Assembly (NCBI GenBank): GCA_015062655.1 | Contig: SUUG01000008.1 | Span: 1 to 64,000 of the forward strand | DNA length: 64,000 bases | Source of the DNA: Coriobacteriaceae bacterium | GTDB lineage: Bacteria; Actinomycetota; Coriobacteriia; Coriobacteriales; Coriobacteriaceae | Reading direction: 5' to 3' | In this document: positions 16,716 to 24,595 of the stretch, in pieces | Numbering within the stretch: the first letter of the stretch is position 1 | Layout of the letters: each line of letters begins with the position of its first letter | Made by a program: the position numbers and the translations under genes | Notes under the pieces: generated by a model | What the model was told of the DNA's origin: nothing | The model's input: only the letters and a program-made list of their open reading frames with translations | Databases searched by the model: none

Positions 16716-17523
16716 ACGCTCGATGCGGTGGGAATCGGCAGCAAGCCGATTCCCACCGGGCGGGAGCGAGCCGTAGCGAGCGGTTCGCCCATCCCCGCGC
16801 CGCACCGGAGCGGGGCAAGTAGATTCGTGTGCGCACGAATCGGTATCTTGCAAGCACGGTGCCCTGCATCGGGCTTGTGAGCGGATGCGCAGTGATGGCG
16901 AATGCGTGCAGCCATCGAACGGAGCAGAAGCGAGAGCCCGCGACGCGCGACACGGCGGAATGATGGCGAACCGTTGAGCCACCGAATGCAGCCGTTCGCG
17001 GGGCACGGGCGGCGTGAGCGGAGCGCATCCGGAAGGCGACCCATGGGGAGCGTTTCGGATCCGCGTAGCGAGAGGGGGGGGGTGCGGGGGAGGCGAACCG
17101 TTGAGCCTCCGCAGCGCCCGACCGGGCGGAGGGCTCGCTTGCGAGCCCGGAGCGCCGCGCCGTCGGCGCGGTATCCCATGCCCATCGCCGCCATGGGCAC
17201 CGTCCTCGTTTCCATAGCTCTCGACCGCGACCGAATCGCCGGGGCGGGCTCGACGCCCAACCCGGCGACGGCGGGAGGGATGCCGCCCCGACCCGAGGCC
17301 GCATCCCTTGCGAATCTATTCGACGGCTAATGCGCGGGCGCTCCTCGATAGCCGCACGGCGCAGGGCAACCCGGCTACGAAATAGTGGCCGTCGCCCGGC
17401 AGATGCCGTCGATGGGCGCCTGACCGGAATACCTCTGCCGCCCATACCATTCCAACAAGGTAAAATGTCAGGCAAACCTATCGCGATGCACCGCGCGCAA
17501 GCCTCGACACAGAAGGACGCTCC
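16716..17523. other. 800-bp GC-rich stretch without a gene
   Basis: No credible coding region is seen. The sequence is full of short direct and inverted repeats (for example GGAATCGGC...GCCGATTCC at 16729-16757, and a run of nine G near 17074) and holds a 16-bp direct repeat. It probably represents decayed relaxase-element sequence plus the promoter of the restriction-modification operon, with its start near 17500. Confidence 0.5.
16965..17107. repeat. 16-bp direct repeat, 127 bp apart
   Basis: GGCGAACCGTTGAGCC occurs at 16965-16980 and 17092-17107. It is followed by related CACC/TCCG context in the non-coding part of the element. Confidence 0.6.
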
Positions 17524-19432
17524 ATGGCTAGGAAAGAAGCTGCGCTCGACCTCTGGGTAGCGGACAGACTCACCGAGTGCGATATTGAGTTCACGCCGCA
17601 GGGCAGCGGCATCAAGGACATCGAGGAGGCGCTTAAGACCGCTTCCAAGCGCGGAACCGGCAGGGCGGGCTACCCCGAGTACGTCGCCCGCGTCGGGCGT
17701 TTCATCATCGTCGTTGAGGACAAGGCAAATCAAGACAGGCACGAGAAGCTGACCGATTCGGACATCCTCGACATGAGCACCGATGCCGTCACCGACTATG
17801 CGGTGAACGGCGCGTACCACTACGCAACGCACATCGCCAAGGGAAGCCCCTTCACCGAGGTGTTCGCCGTCGGCGTATCCGGCGACCCCAAGCGCCACAC
17901 CATCTCCCCCGTGTTCGTCAACGACCGAGAGGGCTACAAGCGCCTCGAAGACATCGAATCTTTCACATGGCTCTCGCCCGACAACATCGAGGAGTACTAC
18001 ACACGCGCAGTCCTCGACGAACCCACCGACATCGAAAAGACCACTGAGCAGATTCTCAGGGACGCCGCTGAGCTTCACGAGTACCTGCGCACCTACGGCT
18101 CCATCAAGGACCAAGACAAGGCACTTGTGGTCGCGGGCATCTTGCTCGCACTCGATGAGATCGAGTACGGCGGTTTCTCCATCACGTCGCTCACGGGCGA
18201 CCAGACCGAAGGAATGCGCGACGGCGACAAGCTCATGAACGCGATACGCGGCAGGCTCACGCGCTCGAACGTGGGCCCGGACGTGAAGAAGAACAAGCTG
18301 CTCTCCGAGTTCGGCATCATCCAAACAAGCTTCCGCCTGAACGAGGTCAACGACACTCTGGGCATGACCCCACTGCTCTACTACACGATCTTCCTCAACG
18401 AACACGTCTTCAAGAACATCAAGTACCAGAAGACCTCCGAGGACTTCATTGGACGCTTCTACGGCGAGTTCATGAGCTATTCGGGCGGCGACGGGCAGAC
18501 CTTGGGCATCGTACTCACACCCAAGCACATTTGCGACCTCATGTGCGACCTCGTTGACGTGAAGCCAAGCGACACCGTGTTTGACCCGACGTGCGGGACG
18601 GCGGGCTTCCTCATCGCCGCCATGCACCGCATGCTCTCCTTCGCCTCAAGCGAGCAGGAGCGCAGGAACATCAAGAAGAAGCAGCTCCACGGCATCGAGC
18701 TACAGAGCAACATGTTCGCAGTGGCCGCCGCGAACATGATTCTGCGGCGCGACGGGAACAGCAACCTCGAATGCTGCGATTTCCTCAAGCAGAACCCAGC
18801 TCAGCTGCAGCTCAAGGGTGCGACCGTCGGCCTGATGAACCCGCCGTACAGTCAAGGCACCAAAGCCGACCCCGACCAGTACGAACTTTCCTTTGTGGAG
18901 AGGCTGCTCGATTCCCTCACCATGGGCGCGAGGGCTGCAGTCATCGTCCCCCAGTCATCCATGACCGGGAAGAGTAAGGCCGAGAAGGCTTTCAAGCAGT
19001 CGATCTTGAAGCACCATACCCTCGAAGGGGTTATCACCTGCAACACGGACACCTTCTACGGCGTGGGGACGAACCCCGTCATAGCCGTGTTCACCGCGCA
19101 CGAGCCGCACGACCCGCTGAAGGAATGCCGCTTCATCGACTTCCGCGATGACGGCTACGAGGTTCGCGCGCATGTCGGGCTCGTGGAGGGCGATTCAGCC
19201 AAGGACAAGAAGCGGCACCTCCTCGACGTGTGGTGGGGGCGCGAGGACGCGCCGTCGAAGTTCTGCGTCCGCTCGACCGTGAAGCCAGATGACGAGTGGC
19301 TGCACAGCTTCTACTACTTCAACGACGAGATTCCCGCAGAGGAAGACTTTGAGAAGGCCATAGCCGACTACCTGACCTTCCAGCTCGACATGGTCGCCCA
19401 TGGGCGCGGATACCTCTTTGAGGAGGCCCCCA

Positions 19433-19440
<8 letters not shown>
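17524..19440 (+). CDS. BcgI-like bifunctional N6-adenine methyltransferase/nuclease (RM subunit)
   Basis: 638 residues. The N-terminal ~180 residues contain YPEYVARVGRFIIVVEDKAN, a PD-(D/E)xK-type nuclease core with E65/K67. The C-terminal two thirds are an HsdM-type methylase with SAM motif FDPTCGTAGF at ~353 and catalytic NPPY at 439-442. Combined cleavage and methylation in one chain with a separate specificity subunit is the arrangement of type IIB BcgI-like enzymes, and the length fits. The specificity gene begins inside this gene's last codons (ATG at 19433, stop at 19438), indicating coupled translation. Confidence 0.8.
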
Positions 19441-19984
<544 letters not shown>

Positions 19985-20514
19985 ATAACGCCACCCTGAA
20001 CCTTCCGCCTCTTACCGAGATAGTGTGGCACTCATATACAATCAGCTCGGTATTCGAAATCCTTCCGGGTAAGCGCTTAGAGTCTCGCAACAGGAAACCG
20101 GGCCGACGGCCGTTCATAGGCGCACTTGATAACAGCAACGGAATCGCCGGGTTTGTCAAAGATGCCAATTCGTCACTGGATAGAAACGTCCTAGGCGTGA
20201 ACTACAACGGCAACGGCGTGTGTCTCGGCTTCTATCACCCATATGAATGCATCTTCTCGGATGATGTGAAGCGCTTTCGGCTCAAGAATCACGCCGGCGG
20301 GGAGTACACTTATCTTTTCCTCAAAGTCGCGATTCAGCAGCAGAAGAGCAAGTTCGGGTATCTGTACAAATTTAACTCGACGCGTATGGCAAAACAGGCA
20401 ATCATGCTCCCCGCAGATGATGACGGGCAACCGGACTACACATACATGGAGGCCTACGGGTGCGAGTTGGCGCTACGCATCTTACGCAAGCAGCTTGGCT
20501 TCATAGAATCGTAG
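19985..20514 (+). CDS. Restriction specificity subunit, second target-recognition domain (out of frame)
   Basis: About 175 residues, open in the frame one GA unit away from the first half. They read NNATLNLPPLTEIVWHSYTI then SVFEILPGKRLESRNRKPGR and FIGALDNSNGIAGFV, a second target-recognition domain parallel to the first (the first has SIQRGKRLKRADQQRGEVPY). It ends MEAYGCELALRILRKQL, matching the first half's linker helix. No good independent start exists: there is no ATG or RBS. It is therefore meant to be expressed by fusion with the first half after a repeat-length change. Confidence 0.75.
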
Positions 20515-20560
20515 AGCCAAGGGCGTCGAGGATGCCCGACCTCATGCAACTGTTTTGCAC

Positions 20561-20800
20561 CTACCCCCTCATGCTGCCACGGCTCAGGGTGCTTAGCCAC
20601 GCATCGAGGTCTTCGTAGCGATAGAGAACTTGGGCACGAGGAGAGTTACCAAGACGAATATAAGTCGGGCCCTTACCAAGACAACGCCAGTTCGCAAGCG
20701 TCTTAGCGCTCACCCCGAGCAGCTTGGCGGCATCGACGGTTGAAAACGCGAGCGGCTGTGCGGGCGCAACAGCCGCTATCTGGTTGGTTGTCGTATCCAC
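20561..20800 (-). CDS. Excisionase/AlpA-like helix-turn-helix protein
   Basis: 79 residues from a GTG with GGAAAGG upstream. The core LAFSTVDAAKLLGVSAKTLA then NWRCLGKGPTYIRLG, ending in YRYEDLDAWL, is the winged-helix HTH_17 fold of excisionases and AlpA regulators. It faces the restriction operon. It is the only recombination-directionality gene visible in the island; no integrase accompanies it here. Confidence 0.8.
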   Translation of the reverse strand: MDTTTNQIAAVAPAQPLAFSTVDAAKLLGVSAKTLANWRCLGKGPTYIRLGNSPRAQVLYRYEDLDAWLSTLSRGSMRG

Positions 20801-20905
20801 GGAAGCTCACCGCCTTTCCAAACGAAGAGTCGCAATGAGGCACAGAACGGGCAATCTGACCCGCTTCTGCCGTCATCTAGACCTTTGTCTAAACTCCCTT
20901 ACATA

Positions 20906-21000
20906 GGGCGCATAATGCCCTGATAGCCGGAGCGATGGCGTGCTCTCGGACACGGTTGCCAAGCCGCGCTCATCTCAGGTTCCGGTGGTACCCCAACGGG
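20906..21000 (-). other. Possible structured leader upstream of the excisionase-like gene
   Basis: Complementary blocks nest: CCGGA (20927-20931) with TCCGG (20981-20985), and GATGGCG (20934-20940) with CGC-T-CATC (20967-20974). Inside them are short GTG/CAC and CGG/CCG pairs. A GGGC...GCCC hairpin sits beside it at 20906-20920. The stems are short and no covariation can be checked. Confidence 0.3.
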
Positions 21001-21231
21001 GATCGGCCTTACGGCGCTATTATGCGTAGCCCATCGAGTTGCCTTACGGCTTCGTATGTTTCTGCCACTCTAACGAGCATCCCGCTGTATGTGAACAGTT
21101 TCCCGCTGTAAACGAACCAAGCGAACGAGATGAACCATCTGAAGGGATGATGCAGTAACAGATATTCAAACGTTATCGAAAGGTCGGACAATAAGTCGGA
21201 CACTCTTTGCATGGACTGTCTAGATAAGAAA

Positions 21232-21261
21232 AAACCTACCTGCGTTTCCGCAGGTAGGTTT
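21232..21261 (-). terminator. Terminator downstream of tRNA-fMet
   Basis: A 13-bp perfect stem (AAACCTACCTGCG and its complement) with a 4-nt loop. On the minus strand it is followed by TTTTTTC, 8 bases past the tRNA 3' end. Confidence 0.85.
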
Positions 21262-21269
21262 AATAATTT

Positions 21270-21346
21270 TGGTCGCGGGGGCAGGATTTGAACCTACGAC
21301 CTCCGGGTTATGAGCCCGGCGAGCTACCAGACTGCTCCACCCCGCA
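21270..21346 (-). tRNA. Initiator tRNA-fMet (CAU)
   Basis: 77 nt including an encoded CCA. D stem GAGC/GCUC, anticodon loop CUCAUAA (CAU), T arm with GGUUCAAAUCC. Initiator hallmarks are present: three consecutive G-C pairs closing the anticodon stem (GGG/CCC), an A11-U24 pair and a non-Watson-Crick 1-72 position. Here that position is U1-G72 rather than the usual C1-A72. It is the likely integration neighbour of the mobile island to its left. Confidence 0.93.
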
Positions 21347-21377
21347 ATGTCTGGACGCACTCAGTGCGCAAAAGAGA

Positions 21378-21406
21378 ATACTACGCTCGTGGCCCATCGC
21401 ACGCAA
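21378..21406 (-). promoter_or_regulatory. Promoter of tRNA-fMet
   Basis: On the minus strand TTGCGT (-35) and TAGTAT (-10) are separated by exactly 17 bp. The tRNA starts ~31 bp downstream of the -10 box. Confidence 0.55.
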
Positions 21407-21490
21407 GCTCATCCAGTGCCCGACAGCGTTTCTTCACAATCGGCCATGCACCCAGGCACGCCTCTCGCGCCCCGGGCATAACTCCTACGC

Positions 21491-21679
21491 TCAGCTCTCG
21501 TGCTCGCGACGATCCAGCGCCTCGCGCAGCGCCTCGATGTCCGCCGCGGTCTTCTTCTGCTTCCCCCACATCATGGCCGCGAACACCGCGAACACCAGCA
21601 GCACACCCACATACGCGCCGATCACGAACGGCGCCGCCGGCAGCACCGTCGAATACACCTCGGACAAAATCGCGTCCAT
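21491..21679 (-). CDS. CcmD-like small membrane protein
   Basis: 62 residues with GAGGAGG before the ATG. There is one transmembrane helix (APFVIGAYVGVLLVFAVFAA), then a charged helix with KKTAADIEALREALDRRE. Size, topology and position just downstream of ccmC match CcmD, the small partner that helps release holo-CcmE from the CcmABC complex. CcmD proteins are poorly conserved, so the call rests mainly on context. Confidence 0.65.
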   Translation of the reverse strand: MDAILSEVYSTVLPAAPFVIGAYVGVLLVFAVFAAMMWGKQKKTAADIEALREALDRREHES

Positions 21680-21750
21680 CTCAATCCTCCTCGATCATCG
21701 CGGCACCGTTGCCCGGCGCCCACGTCGTTATCTCCTTCAATCCGAGCCGC

Positions 21751-22587
21751 CTATGCGCCCAACGGCTCCTCAGCGTTCCCGGCCACCGTCTTCTCCTGCG
21801 CCCGCAAACGCCCAAGTGCCTCATCGGCCGCCGCCCGCTGCCTGCGGCCGTCGACCTCCTCCAAGCGCTCCTTCAAAAGCTCGACCTCGTCCGCCTGCTC
21901 GTTCACGCGCAGGGCGAACCGGTACAGCGCCCAAGTCACCAACAGCATCCCAAGCATGCCGACCAGAAACGGAATCAGCATCTTCGGCGGCAGGCCGCTG
22001 TCGGTGCGGAACACCACGGGATGCACCGAACTCGGCACCAGACGCGTCACCATGAACGAGATCGGCGCGTCGGTCGACGCGATCACCGCGAACACGGCCG
22101 CATACCGCGCGCGGCGCTCCTCGTCCTCGATCGCCGCCCGCAAAATGAAGTACGCGATGACCATGAGCATCAGGATGAAATACGTGGTCAACCGCGGTTC
22201 CCACGCCCACCAGGTGTTCCATTCGAATGCGGTCCAGAGGTCACCCGAGATCATCGTGGCGAGCACGAGCACGAGCGTGACCTGCATCGCCGTCTTCGAG
22301 CGCACGTCGAACGCGCGACGCTTCGTCATCAGGAATCGAATCGCCAGGTACGCCGTGTAGATCAGCGACGCGAACGACGCGATGGCGACCGGGACGTGAA
22401 TATAGAAGATCTTTTGCGAGAGCAGCAGCTTCGTGCTCACAACCTGCCCTGCGATCACCACGGGGTCGCTGAGCTGCGCGCCCTGCACGAGCGGCGCCAC
22501 CGTGAACGCCCACGCCACGTCGAAGCAAACCAAGAGGACGCCGACGATGAGAAGAATCGGAACGAGCCTATCGACCTTTGTACGCAC
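21751..22587 (-). CDS. ccmC: Heme exporter/CcmC
   Basis: 278 residues using GTG at 22587, with AAGGGAAGGAG five bases upstream; the longer open frame lacks an RBS and crosses repeat DNA. Six hydrophobic helices are present and the WWD heme-handling signature reads AFEWNTWWAWEPRLTTYF. CcmC presents heme to CcmE in the membrane. The C-terminal ~60 residues form a charged coiled-coil extension (NEQADEVELLKERLEEVDGR) not needed in typical CcmC. The gene is separated from ccmB by a 570-bp repeat-bearing gap and a terminator, so ccmC-ccmD is probably its own transcript. Confidence 0.9.
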   Translation of the reverse strand: MRTKVDRLVPILLIVGVLLVCFDVAWAFTVAPLVQGAQLSDPVVIAGQVVSTKLLLSQKIFYIHVPVAIASFASLIYTAYLAIRFLMTKRRAFDVRSKTAMQVTLVLVLATMISGDLWTAFEWNTWWAWEPRLTTYFILMLMVIAYFILRAAIEDEERRARYAAVFAVIASTDAPISFMVTRLVPSSVHPVVFRTDSGLPPKMLIPFLVGMLGMLLVTWALYRFALRVNEQADEVELLKERLEEVDGRRQRAAADEALGRLRAQEKTVAGNAEEPLGA

Positions 22588-22766
22588 CGGCACTCCTTCC
22601 CTTTTAGGGAGACCGAAGGCCTCCGTGCACCGGTCAGAACGCGACGATGATAGCACGAGCCAGAAAGCGGGGCGCATCCTGGCGGTGAATAGGGGCAGAA
22701 GCGGCCCAAAGGGAGCATGGTTTTGAGATGGGCGAGCGAAATGCGCGTCAGCGCCACGGTTCGCGT

Positions 22767-22995
22767 GCAAAAGTCGCGCCTTCTGTACCAGTTTCAGGGA
22801 TCGCGATTCAAAACTCACGCCTCTTGTACCAGTTTTTTGGCAAGGGGCAAGTAGAGCTGTCAGAGACGATCCGCTGACCTGCGGTTTTTGTACGCATCAA
22901 AGCCTCTTTACTTTGCACTTGGCCAAAAACTGGTACAAGTCGAGCAAGGTTTGCGAGCGGACTTCGCAAACTGGTACAGGAGGCGCCATTTTTTG
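22767..22995. repeat. Palindromic element with ~78-nt arms and four TGTACCAGTTT motifs
   Basis: The left arm (22767-22844) has CTGTACCAGTTT and CTTGTACCAGTTTTTTGGC. The right arm (22920-22995) carries their complements GGCCAAAAACTGGTACAAG and AAACTGGTACAG in mirrored order. Outer GCAAAA...GCGCC ends also match. The spacing between motifs is conserved in both arms while the intervening bases differ. Confidence 0.75.
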
Positions 22996-23115
22996 CCATC
23001 CCGCCCAACAGAAGACGAAGTGGTCCGCGGGCCGAGCCCCGAAATCCAAGCCGCCGCCGAGAAAGTGGCAGCAAATCGGGTCGAATAATCCGCCGCGACC
23101 GCCTTATGAGGCCGC

Positions 23116-23153
23116 AAAGAGCCCGAAGGGCTCGGGCGCCGCGCAGCGGCGCC
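23116..23153 (-). terminator. Terminator after ccmB
   Basis: On the minus strand a GGCGCCG/CGGCGCC hairpin is followed by CGAGCCCTTCGGGCTCTTT, a compact stem-loop with a T run, immediately after the ccmB stop. Confidence 0.75.
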
Positions 23154-23156
23154 GCA

Positions 23157-23870
23157 CTACGCGCTCACCACGAACTCGTACAGCCCCCAAGCGGCCGCGA
23201 TCATGATCACGTCGTATGCGCCCGCCACGGCACAGGCGGTCCAAAACGCCCCAAAGGTGCCCTCAACGCCCATGAAAGCAATCGTCGTCGCGGAGACGCA
23301 GGCGTAGAGCAAGGGAAACGCCACGGGGATGAAGAGAATCGCAAGCAGCACGTCGCGGCCGCGCGTATCGATCACCATCGTCGAGAGCAGCGTGCCCACA
23401 CCGGCCACCCCCACGGTTCCCACCGCCAGGGGAATGATGATCATCGGCACGCTCGCCGCGAGCTCGGCCCCGGAAAGGAAAAACAAGAAGAACAGCGGCA
23501 CGACCAGCACCTCGACGGCCACGAGGAACGCCAGGTTCGATGTGGCCTTCGCCAGGAAGATGACCGGCCGCTCAACCGGCGCCAGAAGGATCCCCTCTAG
23601 GCAGCTCGACTCCGTCTCGTGGCTGAAGCTCCGGTTCAACCCCAGCAGGCTCGTGAAAATGATCAGCGCCCACAGGAGCCCGCCGGAGAAGGCAACCACC
23701 TGCAGCTTGTCCCCCACCTGCGCGAGCGCGGCCCCGTAGATGGTGAGCACCATGAGCGCGTAGACCACCATCGACGTGAGCATCTCGCGGGTGCGGAGCT
23801 CCTGGCGCACGTCCTTCATGAGCAGCGCACGGTACTGGGCGAACCCCGAAACCCGCTTCGAGCGCCCCAT
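23157..23870 (-). CDS. ccmB: Heme ABC transporter membrane subunit CcmB
   Basis: 237 residues with six hydrophobic segments. The family block SLLGLNRSFSHETESSCLEG followed by ILLAPVERPVIFLAKA is clear. It forms the membrane part of the CcmAB ABC module, which uses ATP to release heme-loaded CcmE from CcmC. Its ATG overlaps the ccmA stop by one base (TGATG), showing coupled translation. Confidence 0.93.
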   Translation of the reverse strand: MGRSKRVSGFAQYRALLMKDVRQELRTREMLTSMVVYALMVLTIYGAALAQVGDKLQVVAFSGGLLWALIIFTSLLGLNRSFSHETESSCLEGILLAPVERPVIFLAKATSNLAFLVAVEVLVVPLFFLFFLSGAELAASVPMIIIPLAVGTVGVAGVGTLLSTMVIDTRGRDVLLAILFIPVAFPLLYACVSATTIAFMGVEGTFGAFWTACAVAGAYDVIMIAAAWGLYEFVVSA

Positions 23871-24595
23871 CAGGCCACCCCCATCCCCACGGTCGCCAGG
23901 TACAGGTCGCGAAACGCCCCCGCGTCCACGCCGTCCTTCTCGACGCAGGCCACCACCTGCCCGCGCGCCAAGATCAGCGCATGGCTGCAGAGCTCGAAGC
24001 CCTTGGCGAGGTCGTGGCTCACCATGATGAAGGTGCGTCCCGCGCGCACCCGGCGAATCAGCTCGTCGAAGAGCTCGGCGGCGTGAGGGTCGAGGCCGGA
24101 ATACGGCTCGTCGAGCAGCACGAGTTCGGGATCGTTCACGAGCGCCCGGGCGATGGAGAGTCGCTGCTGCATACCGCGGGAGAAGGTGCGCACGAGGTCG
24201 CTGCGGCGGTGGTCGAGCTCGACCAGGCGCAGCAGCTCGTCGATCCGCGCGTCATCCGGCTCGGCGCGGTAGAGCGAGCTGAAGAAGGCGAGGTTCTCAC
24301 GGGCGGTGAGATCGCCGTAGAGCATGGAGCGATGCGAGATGAGCCCGATACGGGAGCGAAGGGTCTCGGGCTCCTCGAGCGCGTCGGTGCCGAGGATCGA
24401 AAGCGACCCGCGTGTGGGCCGCGAGAGCAGCGCCAGCGTGCGCAGCAGCGTCGTCTTGCCGGCGCCGTTCGGGCCGAAGATGGAGAGGAACGCGCCCGCG
24501 GGCACAACGAGGTCCACCCCGTCGAGCCCGCGACGGGATCCGAACTGCTTGATGAGACCGCGGGCCTCAACAGCTATCGACCCCTGCTCACCCAC
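23870..24595 (-). CDS. ccmA: Heme ABC transporter ATPase CcmA
   Basis: 241 residues using the GTG at 24595 (GGAAGGG eight bases upstream). It overlaps the ccmF stop by 8 bp. Walker A GPNGAGKT, Q-loop-like ISHRSMLY, signature FSRGMQQRLSIARAL, Walker B LVLLDEPYSGLD and switch His in VSHD are all intact. It is the cytoplasmic ATPase partner of CcmB. Confidence 0.93.
   Translation of the reverse strand: MGEQGSIAVEARGLIKQFGSRRGLDGVDLVVPAGAFLSIFGPNGAGKTTLLRTLALLSRPTRGSLSILGTDALEEPETLRSRIGLISHRSMLYGDLTARENLAFFSSLYRAEPDDARIDELLRLVELDHRRSDLVRTFSRGMQQRLSIARALVNDPELVLLDEPYSGLDPHAAELFDELIRRVRAGRTFIMVSHDLAKGFELCSHALILARGQVVACVEKDGVDAGAFRDLYLATVGMGVA

Larger units (their letters stand above)
20801..21269. 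other. Intergenic stretch between excisionase-like gene and tRNA-fMet
   Basis: There is no supported gene. It holds a foldable region at 20906-21000 and a terminator at 21232-21261. The element's attachment site would be expected here, but I found no direct repeat of the tRNA 3' end. Confidence 0.4.
22588..23156. other. Gap in the ccm cluster holding a long palindromic element
   Basis: No gene is supported. It contains the ccmB terminator (23116-23153) and a large inverted repeat (22767-22995) with four TGTACCAGTTT motifs. The part nearest ccmC must carry its promoter. Confidence 0.55.

Noticed and set aside
16716..17523. CRISPR-like arrangement in the repeat-rich gap
   Set aside because: Repeats are few, irregular in spacing and mixed in orientation. 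No array and no cas genes are present anywhere in the window.
16267..18627. 786-codon minus-strand frame
   Set aside because: It runs antisense through the relaxase remnant and the methylase gene. The product is Arg/Ala/Gly noise without motifs.
21009..21212. 67-codon minus-strand frame left of tRNA-fMet
   Set aside because: No RBS and no recognisable family. Composition is odd and the start overlaps the terminator region.
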